The notes below the pieces were generated by a model. The model saw only the letters and a program-made list of their open reading frames with translations, ran no database searches and was not told the origin of the DNA. Shown here piece after piece: positions 1 to 8,085 of a DNA stretch of 14,860 nt (the stretch's first letter is position 1; each line of letters starts with the position of its first letter). The translations under genes were made by a program, and so were the position numbers. This DNA is from Schleiferiaceae bacterium. GTDB lineage: Bacteria; Bacteroidota; Bacteroidia; Flavobacteriales; Schleiferiaceae. Where the stretch lies: positions 1 to 14,860 of the forward strand of contig JAOARK010000419.1 in assembly GCA_025210575.1 (NCBI GenBank), written 5' to 3'.

Positions 1-591
1 ATTCTATTGGATGAGCCTGTTTATTTTCCAGAAGATACAACAGCCTACTGGTACTTGTATACTGTAGAGAATATTCAAAATGGCTGGCAATATGCTACAG
101 CCGTAACTTCTTTTGACAAAGGAGATGAGTCGAGCAACTTAGAACCTTTGGAATCGAGTATCCTTTCTAACACCTTTAGAACGTTTGCAGGTACACCCAT
201 TAACAGCAATTTAAAAACAACTGAACCCTTTGTCTATCCCAACCCATATTACTACGGTTCTTCGTGGGAAGGAAAAAGTAACTTTCAAGAAGAAAGTAGA
301 AAAATCATGTTTGCCAATCTGCCCAAGCGATGTGTGATTCGAGTATTTACGGTTGCTGGTGATTTCATTGACGAAATTCAACATGATGAGAATTACAATG
401 GTAGCGACATTAAATGGTTTGATACCTTTGGTAGCGAAGACCCTGACGAGAACGTGTTTTCTGGCGGAGAACATGGATGGGATCTTTTGAGCTTAGATAC
501 TCAAATTATAGCAAGGGGTATTTACATGTTCTCTGTAACAGACTTAGATACAGGCAAACAAACACTTGGAAAATTTATAATCATCAAATAA
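1..591 (+). CDS. C-terminal part of a large secreted protein with a T9SS/FlgD-Ig-like C-terminal domain (5' truncated)
   Basis: The reading frame is open to the left edge, so only the last 196 residues are visible and the true start lies outside the window. Residues about 15-60 look like the end of a fibronectin-type-III-like domain (aromatic-rich strands, then the segment FDKGDESSNLEPLESS). From residue 78 (VYPNPY) to the end is a C-terminal beta-sandwich of the FlgD-Ig/T9SS sorting type: a strand ending in VIRVFTVAGDFI, a WDLLS strand, the RGIYMF turn and the terminal KFIIIK. An acidic, glycine-rich loop of about 20 residues (near 140-158) is inserted before the WDLLS strand. The inference is a secreted protein delivered to the cell surface. 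The gene ends 7 bp before the next one, so the two are probably co-transcribed. The actual role is not recognisable from the fragment. Confidence 0.75.
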   Translation: MLLDEPVYFPEDTTAYWYLYTVENIQNGWQYATAVTSFDKGDESSNLEPLESSILSNTFRTFAGTPINSNLKTTEPFVYPNPYYYGSSWEGKSNFQEESRKIMFANLPKRCVIRVFTVAGDFIDEIQHDENYNGSDIKWFDTFGSEDPDENVFSGGEHGWDLLSLDTQIIARGIYMFSVTDLDTGKQTLGKFIIIK

Positions 592-598
592 GTAAGGA

Positions 599-2809
599 AT
601 GAAAAAACAACTACTCATTTTAGCCATGTTCATAACAAGCATAGCGGTATACGGACAAGTACCCTATGTTTCTATACATGATATAAACTTCGTTTCAGCC
701 TCTGATCTTTCGGCTTGTAACGATACTTCATCGTATGATGGAGATACGGTTAGAACCAGAGGAATCGTAATTATTGATGGTAACTTATCAGAAGTACCTT
801 CTAGTTCCGTTCAAGGCGGTGCTCGTCCATTTATCCATATTGTAGATACTGCAGGAGGTGGAGCCAACACATCTTGGACTTCATTAGAAGTAATGGGTGT
901 TTATCAAGATGCATCTGGTGCACTTCAAGTACCTCCAACATTTACACAGGTAGTTTCTGGAGATTTGGTTGAAATCACAGGGATAGTAAGCGCTTACAAC
1001 AATGGAAACCAAATTAGCCTTTTAGATGCCAATTCATTCAGCGTTTTAGGTTCGGCTACTCCTCCAACTCCAGTATCAAAAACCGTTGGTGATTTTAATG
1101 ATCCTAATCGTGTGAATGACTTGACAACTGGTGAGCAATGGGAAGGTTCGTTCGTAAAACTTCAAAACGTTACCGTAACAGAAGTAATCTTCTTTTCTGG
1201 TAACCGCGTAAGTTTCAACATTATTGATGGCCAAGGAAACAAGATGAATGTTTCTGATCGCTATTTAGCACAAAAACTTCCTTCTTACCAAACAGTTAAT
1301 CCAAACTCACCACAGACCACAGGTAGATTTACACCACCTGTACCTGGAACTTTCTACAACTCTATTAGTGGTGTTATCCGTCATGATGGTAACGGTTGTA
1401 CAGGTGCTGCAGGTAGAGGATACGAGATCAACCCATTCGATTCTTTACACTATGACATTGGGTTTGCTCCTCCTTACATTTCTAATGTTGAGCGCGACCC
1501 TAAAATTCCTACCTCATCTCAAACGGTAGATATTGAATTCAACATTGCAGATTTTGATGGTACAGTAGACTCGGCATTCTTCTATTGGGAAGATGATTCA
1601 ACGAAAGCTCCATCACAATTTACTGGAACGCAGGTGCAACCAAATTCAGGAACAACTGGCGACTATACTTTCACCATTCCTGCAAAACCTGATGGTGCCT
1701 ACATAAGATATTATATCAGAGCAGTAGACGATCAAGGGAACGAGTCATTCTATCCTTCAAAACCTGTTACTCAAACAGAGCCTAACGTAGAGTATTACTT
1801 TGTTAGAGATAATGGTCTAAAGATCTTCGATATTCAATACACACTCGATCCATCTGGTGCTTCTCCATTAGTGGGAGAAGAAGTTACAGTGACCGGAATT
1901 GTAACGGCATCAACCAAATTATGGGATTTAGGTTACCTCTATATTCAAGATGAAGGTGGTAGTGCCTGGAGTGGAATCTGGGTAGTTGGTAACGATATTG
2001 CCAATGTATATAGATACGAAGAAGTAACTGTAACAGGTGAAGTTCAAGAGAATTTTGGAATGACAAGAATCTCAGCTTTAAACATTAATAAAACAGGAAA
2101 CTTGAAGTTTGTTTTCCCGACAACAATAAACCCACAAGACAGCGCTGGATATGCATCCGGAGAATGGGAAAAATGGGAAGGAGTTTATATGCGTTACGAA
2201 CAATCTGCAGGTAAAATCCATGTAAGTCAACCAAACTTAGGTTTTGGAGACTACGCAGTTTCTACCTCTAACTCGGCAAACGTTGCGAACTCGGCACGTG
2301 TTTTAGCAGGACGTCAGTCTTCTAGCTCATCATCTTCATTGTATGTTCAGGTTGTATCCGATACTGTTTACAATAATTTAGATGGACAGATGCAGGTAAC
2401 TCCAATTGAAGCGAATACAACCATGAATATGGATGCTCTTGAAGGTGTTATGTATTACGGATTTAGCAACTATAGATTACTTCCTAGAAACAATGATGAT
2501 TTTGTGGGTATCAATGTAAATCTTGATACTACGAATCTAGAAATGTCTCCACTAAGTGTGGTTGAATACAACAACAGTAATTTTAGTTATTTCCCCAATC
2601 CAGCAAATGAAATATTACACATTCAAAGTGGTGATCTAAACCGTTTTAATGTTCAAATTTTCAACATGACTGGGCAGATGGTAATAAGCCAAGATGACGT
2701 TGTTGGACACTTAACATTGGATGTTAGTGAGTTAGATGCTGGAGCTTACATCATGCACATTACAGATGAAATGGGTAAGATCAGCACAGCAAAAATCTTG
2801 AAACAATAA
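599..2809 (+). CDS. Secreted multidomain OB-fold/Ig-like protein with T9SS type A sorting domain
   Basis: A 736-residue exported protein. Residues 1-20 form a signal peptide (MKK start, hydrophobic core, cleavage after VYGQ). About 45-150 and 185-262 look like a pair of OB-fold beta-barrels (DTVRTRGIVI; GDLVEITGIVSAYNNG). About 292-400 is an Ig/FN3-like domain (VDIEFNIADFDGTVDSAFFYW). About 425-500 and 525-640 form a second OB-like pair (EEVTVTGIVTAS; YEEVTVTGEV). Residues 660-736 are a type A T9SS sorting domain (FPNPANE, VQIFNMTGQMV, DAGAYIMHI, terminal KILKQ). OB-fold modules of this kind occur in Bacteroidota surface proteins, sometimes beside nuclease domains, but no catalytic domain is visible here. 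A run of seven serines lies at 574-580, written with mixed codons. The ATG at 599 gives a clean signal peptide. The gene follows its neighbour by 7 bp and is closed by a strong terminator. Inferred role: binding or structural surface protein, possibly cargo of the adjacent PorV-like system. Confidence 0.85.
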   Translation: MKKQLLILAMFITSIAVYGQVPYVSIHDINFVSASDLSACNDTSSYDGDTVRTRGIVIIDGNLSEVPSSSVQGGARPFIHIVDTAGGGANTSWTSLEVMGVYQDASGALQVPPTFTQVVSGDLVEITGIVSAYNNGNQISLLDANSFSVLGSATPPTPVSKTVGDFNDPNRVNDLTTGEQWEGSFVKLQNVTVTEVIFFSGNRVSFNIIDGQGNKMNVSDRYLAQKLPSYQTVNPNSPQTTGRFTPPVPGTFYNSISGVIRHDGNGCTGAAGRGYEINPFDSLHYDIGFAPPYISNVERDPKIPTSSQTVDIEFNIADFDGTVDSAFFYWEDDSTKAPSQFTGTQVQPNSGTTGDYTFTIPAKPDGAYIRYYIRAVDDQGNESFYPSKPVTQTEPNVEYYFVRDNGLKIFDIQYTLDPSGASPLVGEEVTVTGIVTASTKLWDLGYLYIQDEGGSAWSGIWVVGNDIANVYRYEEVTVTGEVQENFGMTRISALNINKTGNLKFVFPTTINPQDSAGYASGEWEKWEGVYMRYEQSAGKIHVSQPNLGFGDYAVSTSNSANVANSARVLAGRQSSSSSSSLYVQVVSDTVYNNLDGQMQVTPIEANTTMNMDALEGVMYYGFSNYRLLPRNNDDFVGINVNLDTTNLEMSPLSVVEYNNSNFSYFPNPANEILHIQSGDLNRFNVQIFNMTGQMVISQDDVVGHLTLDVSELDAGAYIMHITDEMGKISTAKILKQ

Positions 2810-2816
2810 TAAAATC

Positions 2817-2850
2817 AGCATCCCTTTAGGGGGATGCTTTTTTTCTTTTT
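2817..2850 (+). terminator. Intrinsic terminator ending at the next start codon
   Basis: An 8-bp perfect stem (AGCATCCC at 2817-2824 pairing with GGGATGCT at 2831-2838), a 6-base loop, and a T-rich tract reaching 2850 (13 bases from 2838, interrupted by one C). It sits 8 bp after the stop of the OB-fold protein gene. The following lipoprotein ATG begins at 2851, directly after the T tract, so this element may reduce rather than fully end transcription into the downstream genes. Confidence 0.85.
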
Positions 2851-4278
2851 ATGCAAAAACTACTCTCTATACTTTGTGTTGCATTATGCTTTGCAGCATG
2901 CGATAAAGGTCAACTTAAGCCTAATTTGGCTCCAGATACCCATATCGCATTAGAAAGCATAAATCTTCAAGGACAGTTTCGATTGAACTCCGTGGTTCGA
3001 TTAACTTGGTATGGAACCGATTCAGACGGATATGTACCCGGTTTTGAGCTCTCTATTGATGGAGTGAACTGGGTATATACAACTACTCAAGACAGCACAT
3101 TCAAGTTTGAATTACCTCCAGGTGAAGATACAGTTGATGTAGACTTCTACGTACGTTCTATTGATGATAAGAATGCTACTGACCCAACTCCTGCACATTT
3201 GGTCATTCCTCTCAAGAACACCCCTCCAGAAGTTGATATTGATGTAACATCTGAACCTAACGACACCGTATTGGGAGTGGCCACATGGAGATGGTTTGCC
3301 AGAGACAATGATGGAGACCAAACCATTGTGAGTGCAGAAATAAAATTCAATAATGGCAGTTGGTATGCCATAGACCCTCAGCAAAATCTACTTTCTTTTG
3401 AAATAGATCCGAATGCGGTGGGTACGGCAACCGCTAAGGTATATTACGGCAATACGCTTTTTGCACAACCTAATACCATTGATGGTCTTGTCCCAGAAGG
3501 TGACAATGAAATGTACATTCGTGTAAGTGACATTGCAGGTGCATTTAGTGAAGTAGACACTTCTAAAATGGTTTTCTTTAAAAAGCCTCAACATGATTTC
3601 TTGGTGATAAGCGGTCAGCCACAATCTGTAACAAACACTTATCTACCTATTCTTGATAATCTCAACCTCGATTACGATTTCATTGATTTTGGTATTAATG
3701 GAGGAGAAAATCAACCTGCTTTTTGGAACCCCACTTTTAGATTGACGCTGCGACAATACAAAACATTGTTCGTGTATTCTGACCCGAGTGTTTACAACAA
3801 TCCAACTACAGGCGAAACTAAATCCATCCTCGCCAACATGGGGCAAGGAATTCAGGAATTCACCAATGATGGCAACAAAGTATTGATAACAACATCGTTT
3901 TCTAAAACGAGTGACCTCTCTGAAATCCAAGGAACCTATCCTATTGATGGTTTAGAAACGAGTAACGGTCAGGCGCGTTTAACAAACGACAGTAGTTTAT
4001 ATCCAGTAGTTGTAGGTAATTACCCAATGGTTCAACCCACCAACATAATTATTGGTGTTGTTCCCATGATCGCTACTGCGGATGCTGAGATTTTTTATCG
4101 TGCTGGTATTACCAAATTATCTGGATGGACAGGCGACAATGTCGTTGCCTCGCGAAGACGTTTCAGTGGAAATATTAACCATGTATTTTTTGCAATGGAA
4201 CTTCATTTAATGAATAAAGACTTGCAAAAATTAGAAGACCTTTTTGAAGAAATTTTGATCAATGACTTTAACTGGTAA
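2851..4278 (+). CDS. Outer-membrane or surface lipoprotein with two Ig-like domains and a C-terminal alpha/beta domain
   Basis: A 475-residue lipoprotein: the N-terminus MQKLLSILCVALCFAAC has a lipobox (FAAC) with lipidated Cys17, which fixes the start. About 25-122 is an Ig/FN3-like domain (VVRLTWYGTDSDGYVPGFELSIDG, shown here as the start of its sheet; later VDFYVRSIDDKNATDPTP). A second Ig-like domain spans about 125-240 (TWRWFARDNDGDQTIVSAEI; MYIRVSDIAGAFSE). From about 247 to the end is an alpha/beta domain: strand HDFLVISG, a helix, DYDFIDFG, then the strand KTLFVYSD, a helix with FTNDGNK, and VLITTSF. This order recalls glutaminase/flavodoxin-like alpha/beta domains seen in bacterial surface proteins, but I see no catalytic triad. 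No Shine-Dalgarno is possible because the terminator T tract directly precedes the ATG. It overlaps the receptor gene by 17 bp. Inferred role: accessory lipoprotein of the receptor. Confidence 0.8.
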   Translation: MQKLLSILCVALCFAACDKGQLKPNLAPDTHIALESINLQGQFRLNSVVRLTWYGTDSDGYVPGFELSIDGVNWVYTTTQDSTFKFELPPGEDTVDVDFYVRSIDDKNATDPTPAHLVIPLKNTPPEVDIDVTSEPNDTVLGVATWRWFARDNDGDQTIVSAEIKFNNGSWYAIDPQQNLLSFEIDPNAVGTATAKVYYGNTLFAQPNTIDGLVPEGDNEMYIRVSDIAGAFSEVDTSKMVFFKKPQHDFLVISGQPQSVTNTYLPILDNLNLDYDFIDFGINGGENQPAFWNPTFRLTLRQYKTLFVYSDPSVYNNPTTGETKSILANMGQGIQEFTNDGNKVLITTSFSKTSDLSEIQGTYPIDGLETSNGQARLTNDSSLYPVVVGNYPMVQPTNIIIGVVPMIATADAEIFYRAGITKLSGWTGDNVVASRRRFSGNINHVFFAMELHLMNKDLQKLEDLFEEILINDFNW

Positions 4279-7084
4279 AGCATACACACTCATTACATTT
4301 TTGTTGCTATCTACATTTGGATGGGCACAAACGGGTACATTGAGAGGAAAAGTAACCGATCAAGAAACAGGTGAACCTTTAGTTGGTGCATCCGTTCTTT
4401 TGGTGGGTACTTATCAAGTAGCAACAACAGACTTTGATGGCAACTACCAAATAGCAGATGTGAAACCCGCTGATTACTCTGTTAAAGTTCAGAGTATGGG
4501 TTATGGCACAAAAGTGTTTAACGACATAACCATCAACATAAGCAAATCAACGGTACTAAACATCAAACTTTCAACGGCAAAAGAAGTACTGCAATCCATT
4601 ACAGTGGTAGGAAGAAAAAGTCAGGTAGATCTTGAAAAAGCATCGAGTGAAATCACTTTTAGCGATGAAGAAATTGCAAACCTGAACGTCCGAAACATCG
4701 GTGAATTAATCAGTCTTCAAGCGGGTGTAACAAAAACTCAGGATGGTCTACAAATACGTGGGGCACGCGTTTATGAAACAGAATATGTTGTGGATGGGGT
4801 AAGCGCTCAAGACCCATTGGCTGGAACCGGATTTGGAGTAAATGTTGCAGCTAGTTCTATCAAGCAAATTGAATTGATTACTGGAGGTGCTGGTGCTGAA
4901 TTTGGTAGTGGTTCTTCAGGGGTGATCAACACAAAAATTAGAGAAGCTGGAGATAAATTTGAAATTTCTGGAAGTTGGCAGCGCGATTTCTTTGGGTCTC
5001 CCAATGAAGCTACTTCTTTTAATACGGACATAGCTGAAATTTCCCTGGGTATCCCAATACCTGGCACAAAAAAGAAGGTGACTCTTTTCATGAATGGTAC
5101 CATGAACATTAATGACACCTATTTTGGAGAAGAAGCTCAACAACTGAACAGCTCTTTAGTGAGTAACAGCACTACCTGGGGATCGCGTCAAACTAATGCA
5201 TTTACAAATACATTTAAATTAGGTTGGACTATAAAACCAGGGGCGAAGATCACCTTAACGAATCAGCATAGTTTAAATATTAATCAAAATTCCCGTTCGC
5301 TACAGATTGTTGGGTTTGATGCCATACTTACACCTGGATTTCAATATGACAGAAGCAATAATCTGGACAACGCTACAACATACACCCACCAATCCAATTT
5401 ATTGGCTTTAAACTACAGTCAACTCATCAATACAAAATGGGGAATGCAATTCAGTTTTGGTCATCTGTTTACAAACTTGAGAGCTGATGCCAATGGCCGA
5501 CCATTTAGAGAGGAAACCGTAAGCCAGATTTATGATGAAGACCATATCAACACTTACCCTATTGGGATCTTTAATCCAGATGATCCTTTGGGAACCATTT
5601 ACACATTACCCGGAAATGGCTTAGTGAACAATGGTGGTATCACTCCTATTTGGCATGATCACTATGCAGAAGAATATACTATAAAGGCCAAAGCCAATTA
5701 TTTCCCAAACAAAACACATGAATTCAGCTTTGGGCTTGAGCATGTATTTATGGAATATCAGTGGGCTGATGTGAGTCGTCCATGGGTAGGTGCACCTATC
5801 AAATTGAATGATTCAACATTTACACCATCCATCTCTGTTGGAAGTAGCAACGACATTTGGTTTGTGCAACCTCAGCGCGGAGGTATATATGCTCAAGACA
5901 AAATAAGCTACCAAGGCATTATTGCTACCATCGGGTTAAGGCTAAACTATTGGGCGGCAGGTCAATTTGCAGATGACGCTGTAAAGGATCCAAATTCTCC
6001 TGTTATCGATCAGGTTCGACAAGATTACATGGACAAGACCTTCGGTATGTTTGGTCTAAGATGGAAAGCACGTTTACTTCCTCGTTTGAACGTATCATTC
6101 CCCGTAACAGCGAATAATGTACTTTACTTTAGCTACGGGCATTCTATGCGTACTCCTCACCCTCGTTTTCTTTATGCAGGACTAAATCCTGTATATCTAG
6201 ATCAATCTTTCTTATCAAATTTAGGTAACCCCGATATAGACCCAGAGGTTAATGTGAGTTATGAAATTGGTTTTAAAACACTGATCAGCAGTGATATTGG
6301 GTTAAGTATTGCAGCCTATAATAACAACCGCTTTGATTACATTGTATCGAGGAGAGTAATTGTAAACGACCAAACCGGTCGTCCTGTTACAAAGACCATG
6401 TACATTAATCAAGATTACGCGAAGATTACGGGTATAGAGACCACACTGAATTGGAGAATAGGAAAACACTTTAGCACCTTCGCTAACATTGGTTACCAAG
6501 TAGCCAGAGGTAAATCTAACTCGGCTCGAGAATCTGCATTGCAAATTGAGCAAACCGGAGAAGTTGCTTTAACCAGTGAACAATACCTCGCTTGGGATAG
6601 GCCCTGGAAAATAGGTGCAGGAATAATTTTCACTCCTGACACGAGCTTAAGAGGGTGGCATGGTTTACGAATTTTCTGGAACTTTAATTACACTTCTGGT
6701 TTTCGTTACACACCTCAAGTTAAGGTGGGTGAGAATGACCTTGGCCGACCAGAGTATCAGCCTGACGTGAGTAGATATCTTCAAGAAATTGCCACACCAT
6801 GGTTCAATTCTGATTTTAAGGCCAGCTACACGATTAATGTGAACAAAAGAGGTGGCGGTATTATTTTCAGTTTCGAAATTCGAAATGTATTTGACAATAA
6901 AAATGCTCAGATCATTAATCCAGTTACGGGAAGAGCATATGAATATGGAGATGACGTTCCAAACAACTGGCGTGATCCTAGACCAGAATATAACGGCCCA
7001 CAAGAAACAGGTGTAGATCCTCGCAACCCTGCGCGTTATTTAGCACCAAGACAAATATTATGGGGAATAGCATTTAGATTCTAA
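4262..7084 (+). CDS. TonB-dependent receptor with carboxypeptidase-regulatory-like N-terminal domain
   Basis: A 940-residue outer-membrane receptor that should import, or otherwise move, a substrate across the outer membrane using TonB energy. Signal peptide 1-23 (ends GWAQ). Residues 24-103 form a carboxypeptidase-regulatory-like beta-sandwich (GTLRGKVTDQETGEPLVGAS, DFDGNYQI). A TonB-box-like stretch (QSITVVG) lies at 111-117. The plug spans about 128-226, with LQIRGARVYETEYVVDGV and a glycine-rich GGAGAEFGSGSSGVIN. About 230-940 is the 22-strand-type barrel, rich in alternating aromatic strands and ending in a terminal phenylalanine (WGIAFRF), as is typical for outer-membrane barrels. Length is normal for the family. 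The start overlaps the lipoprotein gene by 17 bp, and the stop TAA shares one base with the next ATG, so translation is probably coupled. No SusD partner is encoded, so a SusC glycan importer is not supported. Oar-like or peptide/protein transport is possible but unproven. Confidence 0.92.
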   Translation: MTLTGKAYTLITFLLLSTFGWAQTGTLRGKVTDQETGEPLVGASVLLVGTYQVATTDFDGNYQIADVKPADYSVKVQSMGYGTKVFNDITINISKSTVLNIKLSTAKEVLQSITVVGRKSQVDLEKASSEITFSDEEIANLNVRNIGELISLQAGVTKTQDGLQIRGARVYETEYVVDGVSAQDPLAGTGFGVNVAASSIKQIELITGGAGAEFGSGSSGVINTKIREAGDKFEISGSWQRDFFGSPNEATSFNTDIAEISLGIPIPGTKKKVTLFMNGTMNINDTYFGEEAQQLNSSLVSNSTTWGSRQTNAFTNTFKLGWTIKPGAKITLTNQHSLNINQNSRSLQIVGFDAILTPGFQYDRSNNLDNATTYTHQSNLLALNYSQLINTKWGMQFSFGHLFTNLRADANGRPFREETVSQIYDEDHINTYPIGIFNPDDPLGTIYTLPGNGLVNNGGITPIWHDHYAEEYTIKAKANYFPNKTHEFSFGLEHVFMEYQWADVSRPWVGAPIKLNDSTFTPSISVGSSNDIWFVQPQRGGIYAQDKISYQGIIATIGLRLNYWAAGQFADDAVKDPNSPVIDQVRQDYMDKTFGMFGLRWKARLLPRLNVSFPVTANNVLYFSYGHSMRTPHPRFLYAGLNPVYLDQSFLSNLGNPDIDPEVNVSYEIGFKTLISSDIGLSIAAYNNNRFDYIVSRRVIVNDQTGRPVTKTMYINQDYAKITGIETTLNWRIGKHFSTFANIGYQVARGKSNSARESALQIEQTGEVALTSEQYLAWDRPWKIGAGIIFTPDTSLRGWHGLRIFWNFNYTSGFRYTPQVKVGENDLGRPEYQPDVSRYLQEIATPWFNSDFKASYTINVNKRGGGIIFSFEIRNVFDNKNAQIINPVTGRAYEYGDDVPNNWRDPRPEYNGPQETGVDPRNPARYLAPRQILWGIAFRF

Positions 7085-8085
7085 TGAAGAAGTTTATTAT
7101 CATCATAGCAATTGTTAGCGGGCCTTTTGGGTATGCACAGCTTATTCCCAATTTTGGAGGAGAACGTGCTGGTCTATCAGCTTTAAGTTTTTTAAAGAAT
7201 GATGTGAGCCCACGATCTTCTGGAATGGCAGGAACCTCTGCAGCCTTGCAGGGAGATGGATATTCAATCATTCACAATCCTGCGGGCATGTATGAATTAG
7301 AAGGTAACGCTTGGACATTAACGAACAACTTTGTTGGAGCTGGAATCAATCAGGCATTCATTTCTGGAATATTCCCACTGAAAAACAAGACTTCAGCCTT
7401 GGGTGTTTCACTGAATACGCTTACAACTGGTGCCATTGAAGAGCGCACAGAATTTCAACCATTCGGAACTGGACGTATGGTCTATGGAACCAACATCGCC
7501 ACAGGTTTGAGTTATTCTCAACAATTGAGCGACCAATTCTCTTTGGGTGTTACGCTAAAATATGTCTACGAAAATCTGGCCGATTTCACCAATCACACGT
7601 TCACAACAGATATTGGGTTTCTCTATCGATTAGACGTAAGAGATCTCAAATTTGCAGTTCTGTTGCGCAATTTTGGAGGAAGCTCTAGTTTGAGTGGTAG
7701 CTACTTAGCTTCGTCATTTAACAGAAGTACAGTAGCGAGTCTAGAGAAAAACACACTACCCAATGTTTTTTCAATTGGCATGTCCATTACCGTTTGGGAA
7801 AAAGAAAGACACCATATTCTTGGGGCATTCCAACTGAATCACCCAAATGACAATGCAGAAAACTACAGGTTAGGTTTTGAATACAATTATTTAAAACTGC
7901 TGTTCATCCGTACAGGATTGAAATTGAATGTTAAAGGACAAGCCTACCCAACAATGGGAGTTGGGGTTAGAGCCAACTTAGGCGGGCAAAGTCTATTTAT
8001 TGATTATGCTGCAAATCCTACCCAATATATGGGTTGGCAGCACCTAATTGGATTAAGTTTAAACATTAACAAAGTTGAACGATGA
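7084..8085 (+). CDS. PorV/PorQ-family outer-membrane beta-barrel protein
   Basis: A 333-residue barrel protein with a 19-residue signal peptide (ends GYAQ). The mature N-terminus carries the family hallmark: AGLSALSFLKNDVSPRSSGM followed by AGTSAALQGDG and IIHNPAGM (NPAG at 65-68), also seen in FadL-like 14-strand barrels. Alternating strands fill the rest (LGVSLNTLTTGAIEERTEF; FSLGVTLKYVYENL; YLKLLFIRTGLKLN), ending in a strand with LIGLSLNI. In the T9SS, PorV shuttles type A cargo from the translocon to the attachment complex and PorQ takes part in the attachment machinery. This is a divergent member and not necessarily the core PorV. It starts on the last base of the receptor stop (TAATG) and overlaps the next gene by 4 bp (ATGA). 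Being encoded with a receptor and a CTD-bearing protein suggests a dedicated shuttle. A FadL-type hydrophobic transporter is the alternative. Confidence 0.82.
   Translation: MKKFIIIIAIVSGPFGYAQLIPNFGGERAGLSALSFLKNDVSPRSSGMAGTSAALQGDGYSIIHNPAGMYELEGNAWTLTNNFVGAGINQAFISGIFPLKNKTSALGVSLNTLTTGAIEERTEFQPFGTGRMVYGTNIATGLSYSQQLSDQFSLGVTLKYVYENLADFTNHTFTTDIGFLYRLDVRDLKFAVLLRNFGGSSSLSGSYLASSFNRSTVASLEKNTLPNVFSIGMSITVWEKERHHILGAFQLNHPNDNAENYRLGFEYNYLKLLFIRTGLKLNVKGQAYPTMGVGVRANLGGQSLFIDYAANPTQYMGWQHLIGLSLNINKVER

Noticed and set aside
2313..2340. Serine-codon microsatellite in the OB-fold protein
   Set aside because: The seven serines use mixed codons (tct, agc, tca), so this is not a slippage-prone simple repeat.
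599..2809. Extracellular nuclease
   Set aside because: The OB-fold modules resemble those accompanying secreted nucleases, but no endonuclease or exonuclease catalytic motif is visible in any domain.
3112..3930. Several - strand open frames opposite the lipoprotein gene
   Set aside because: Their compositions are unprotein-like and they lie antisense to a gene with a clear lipobox and Ig-like domains.
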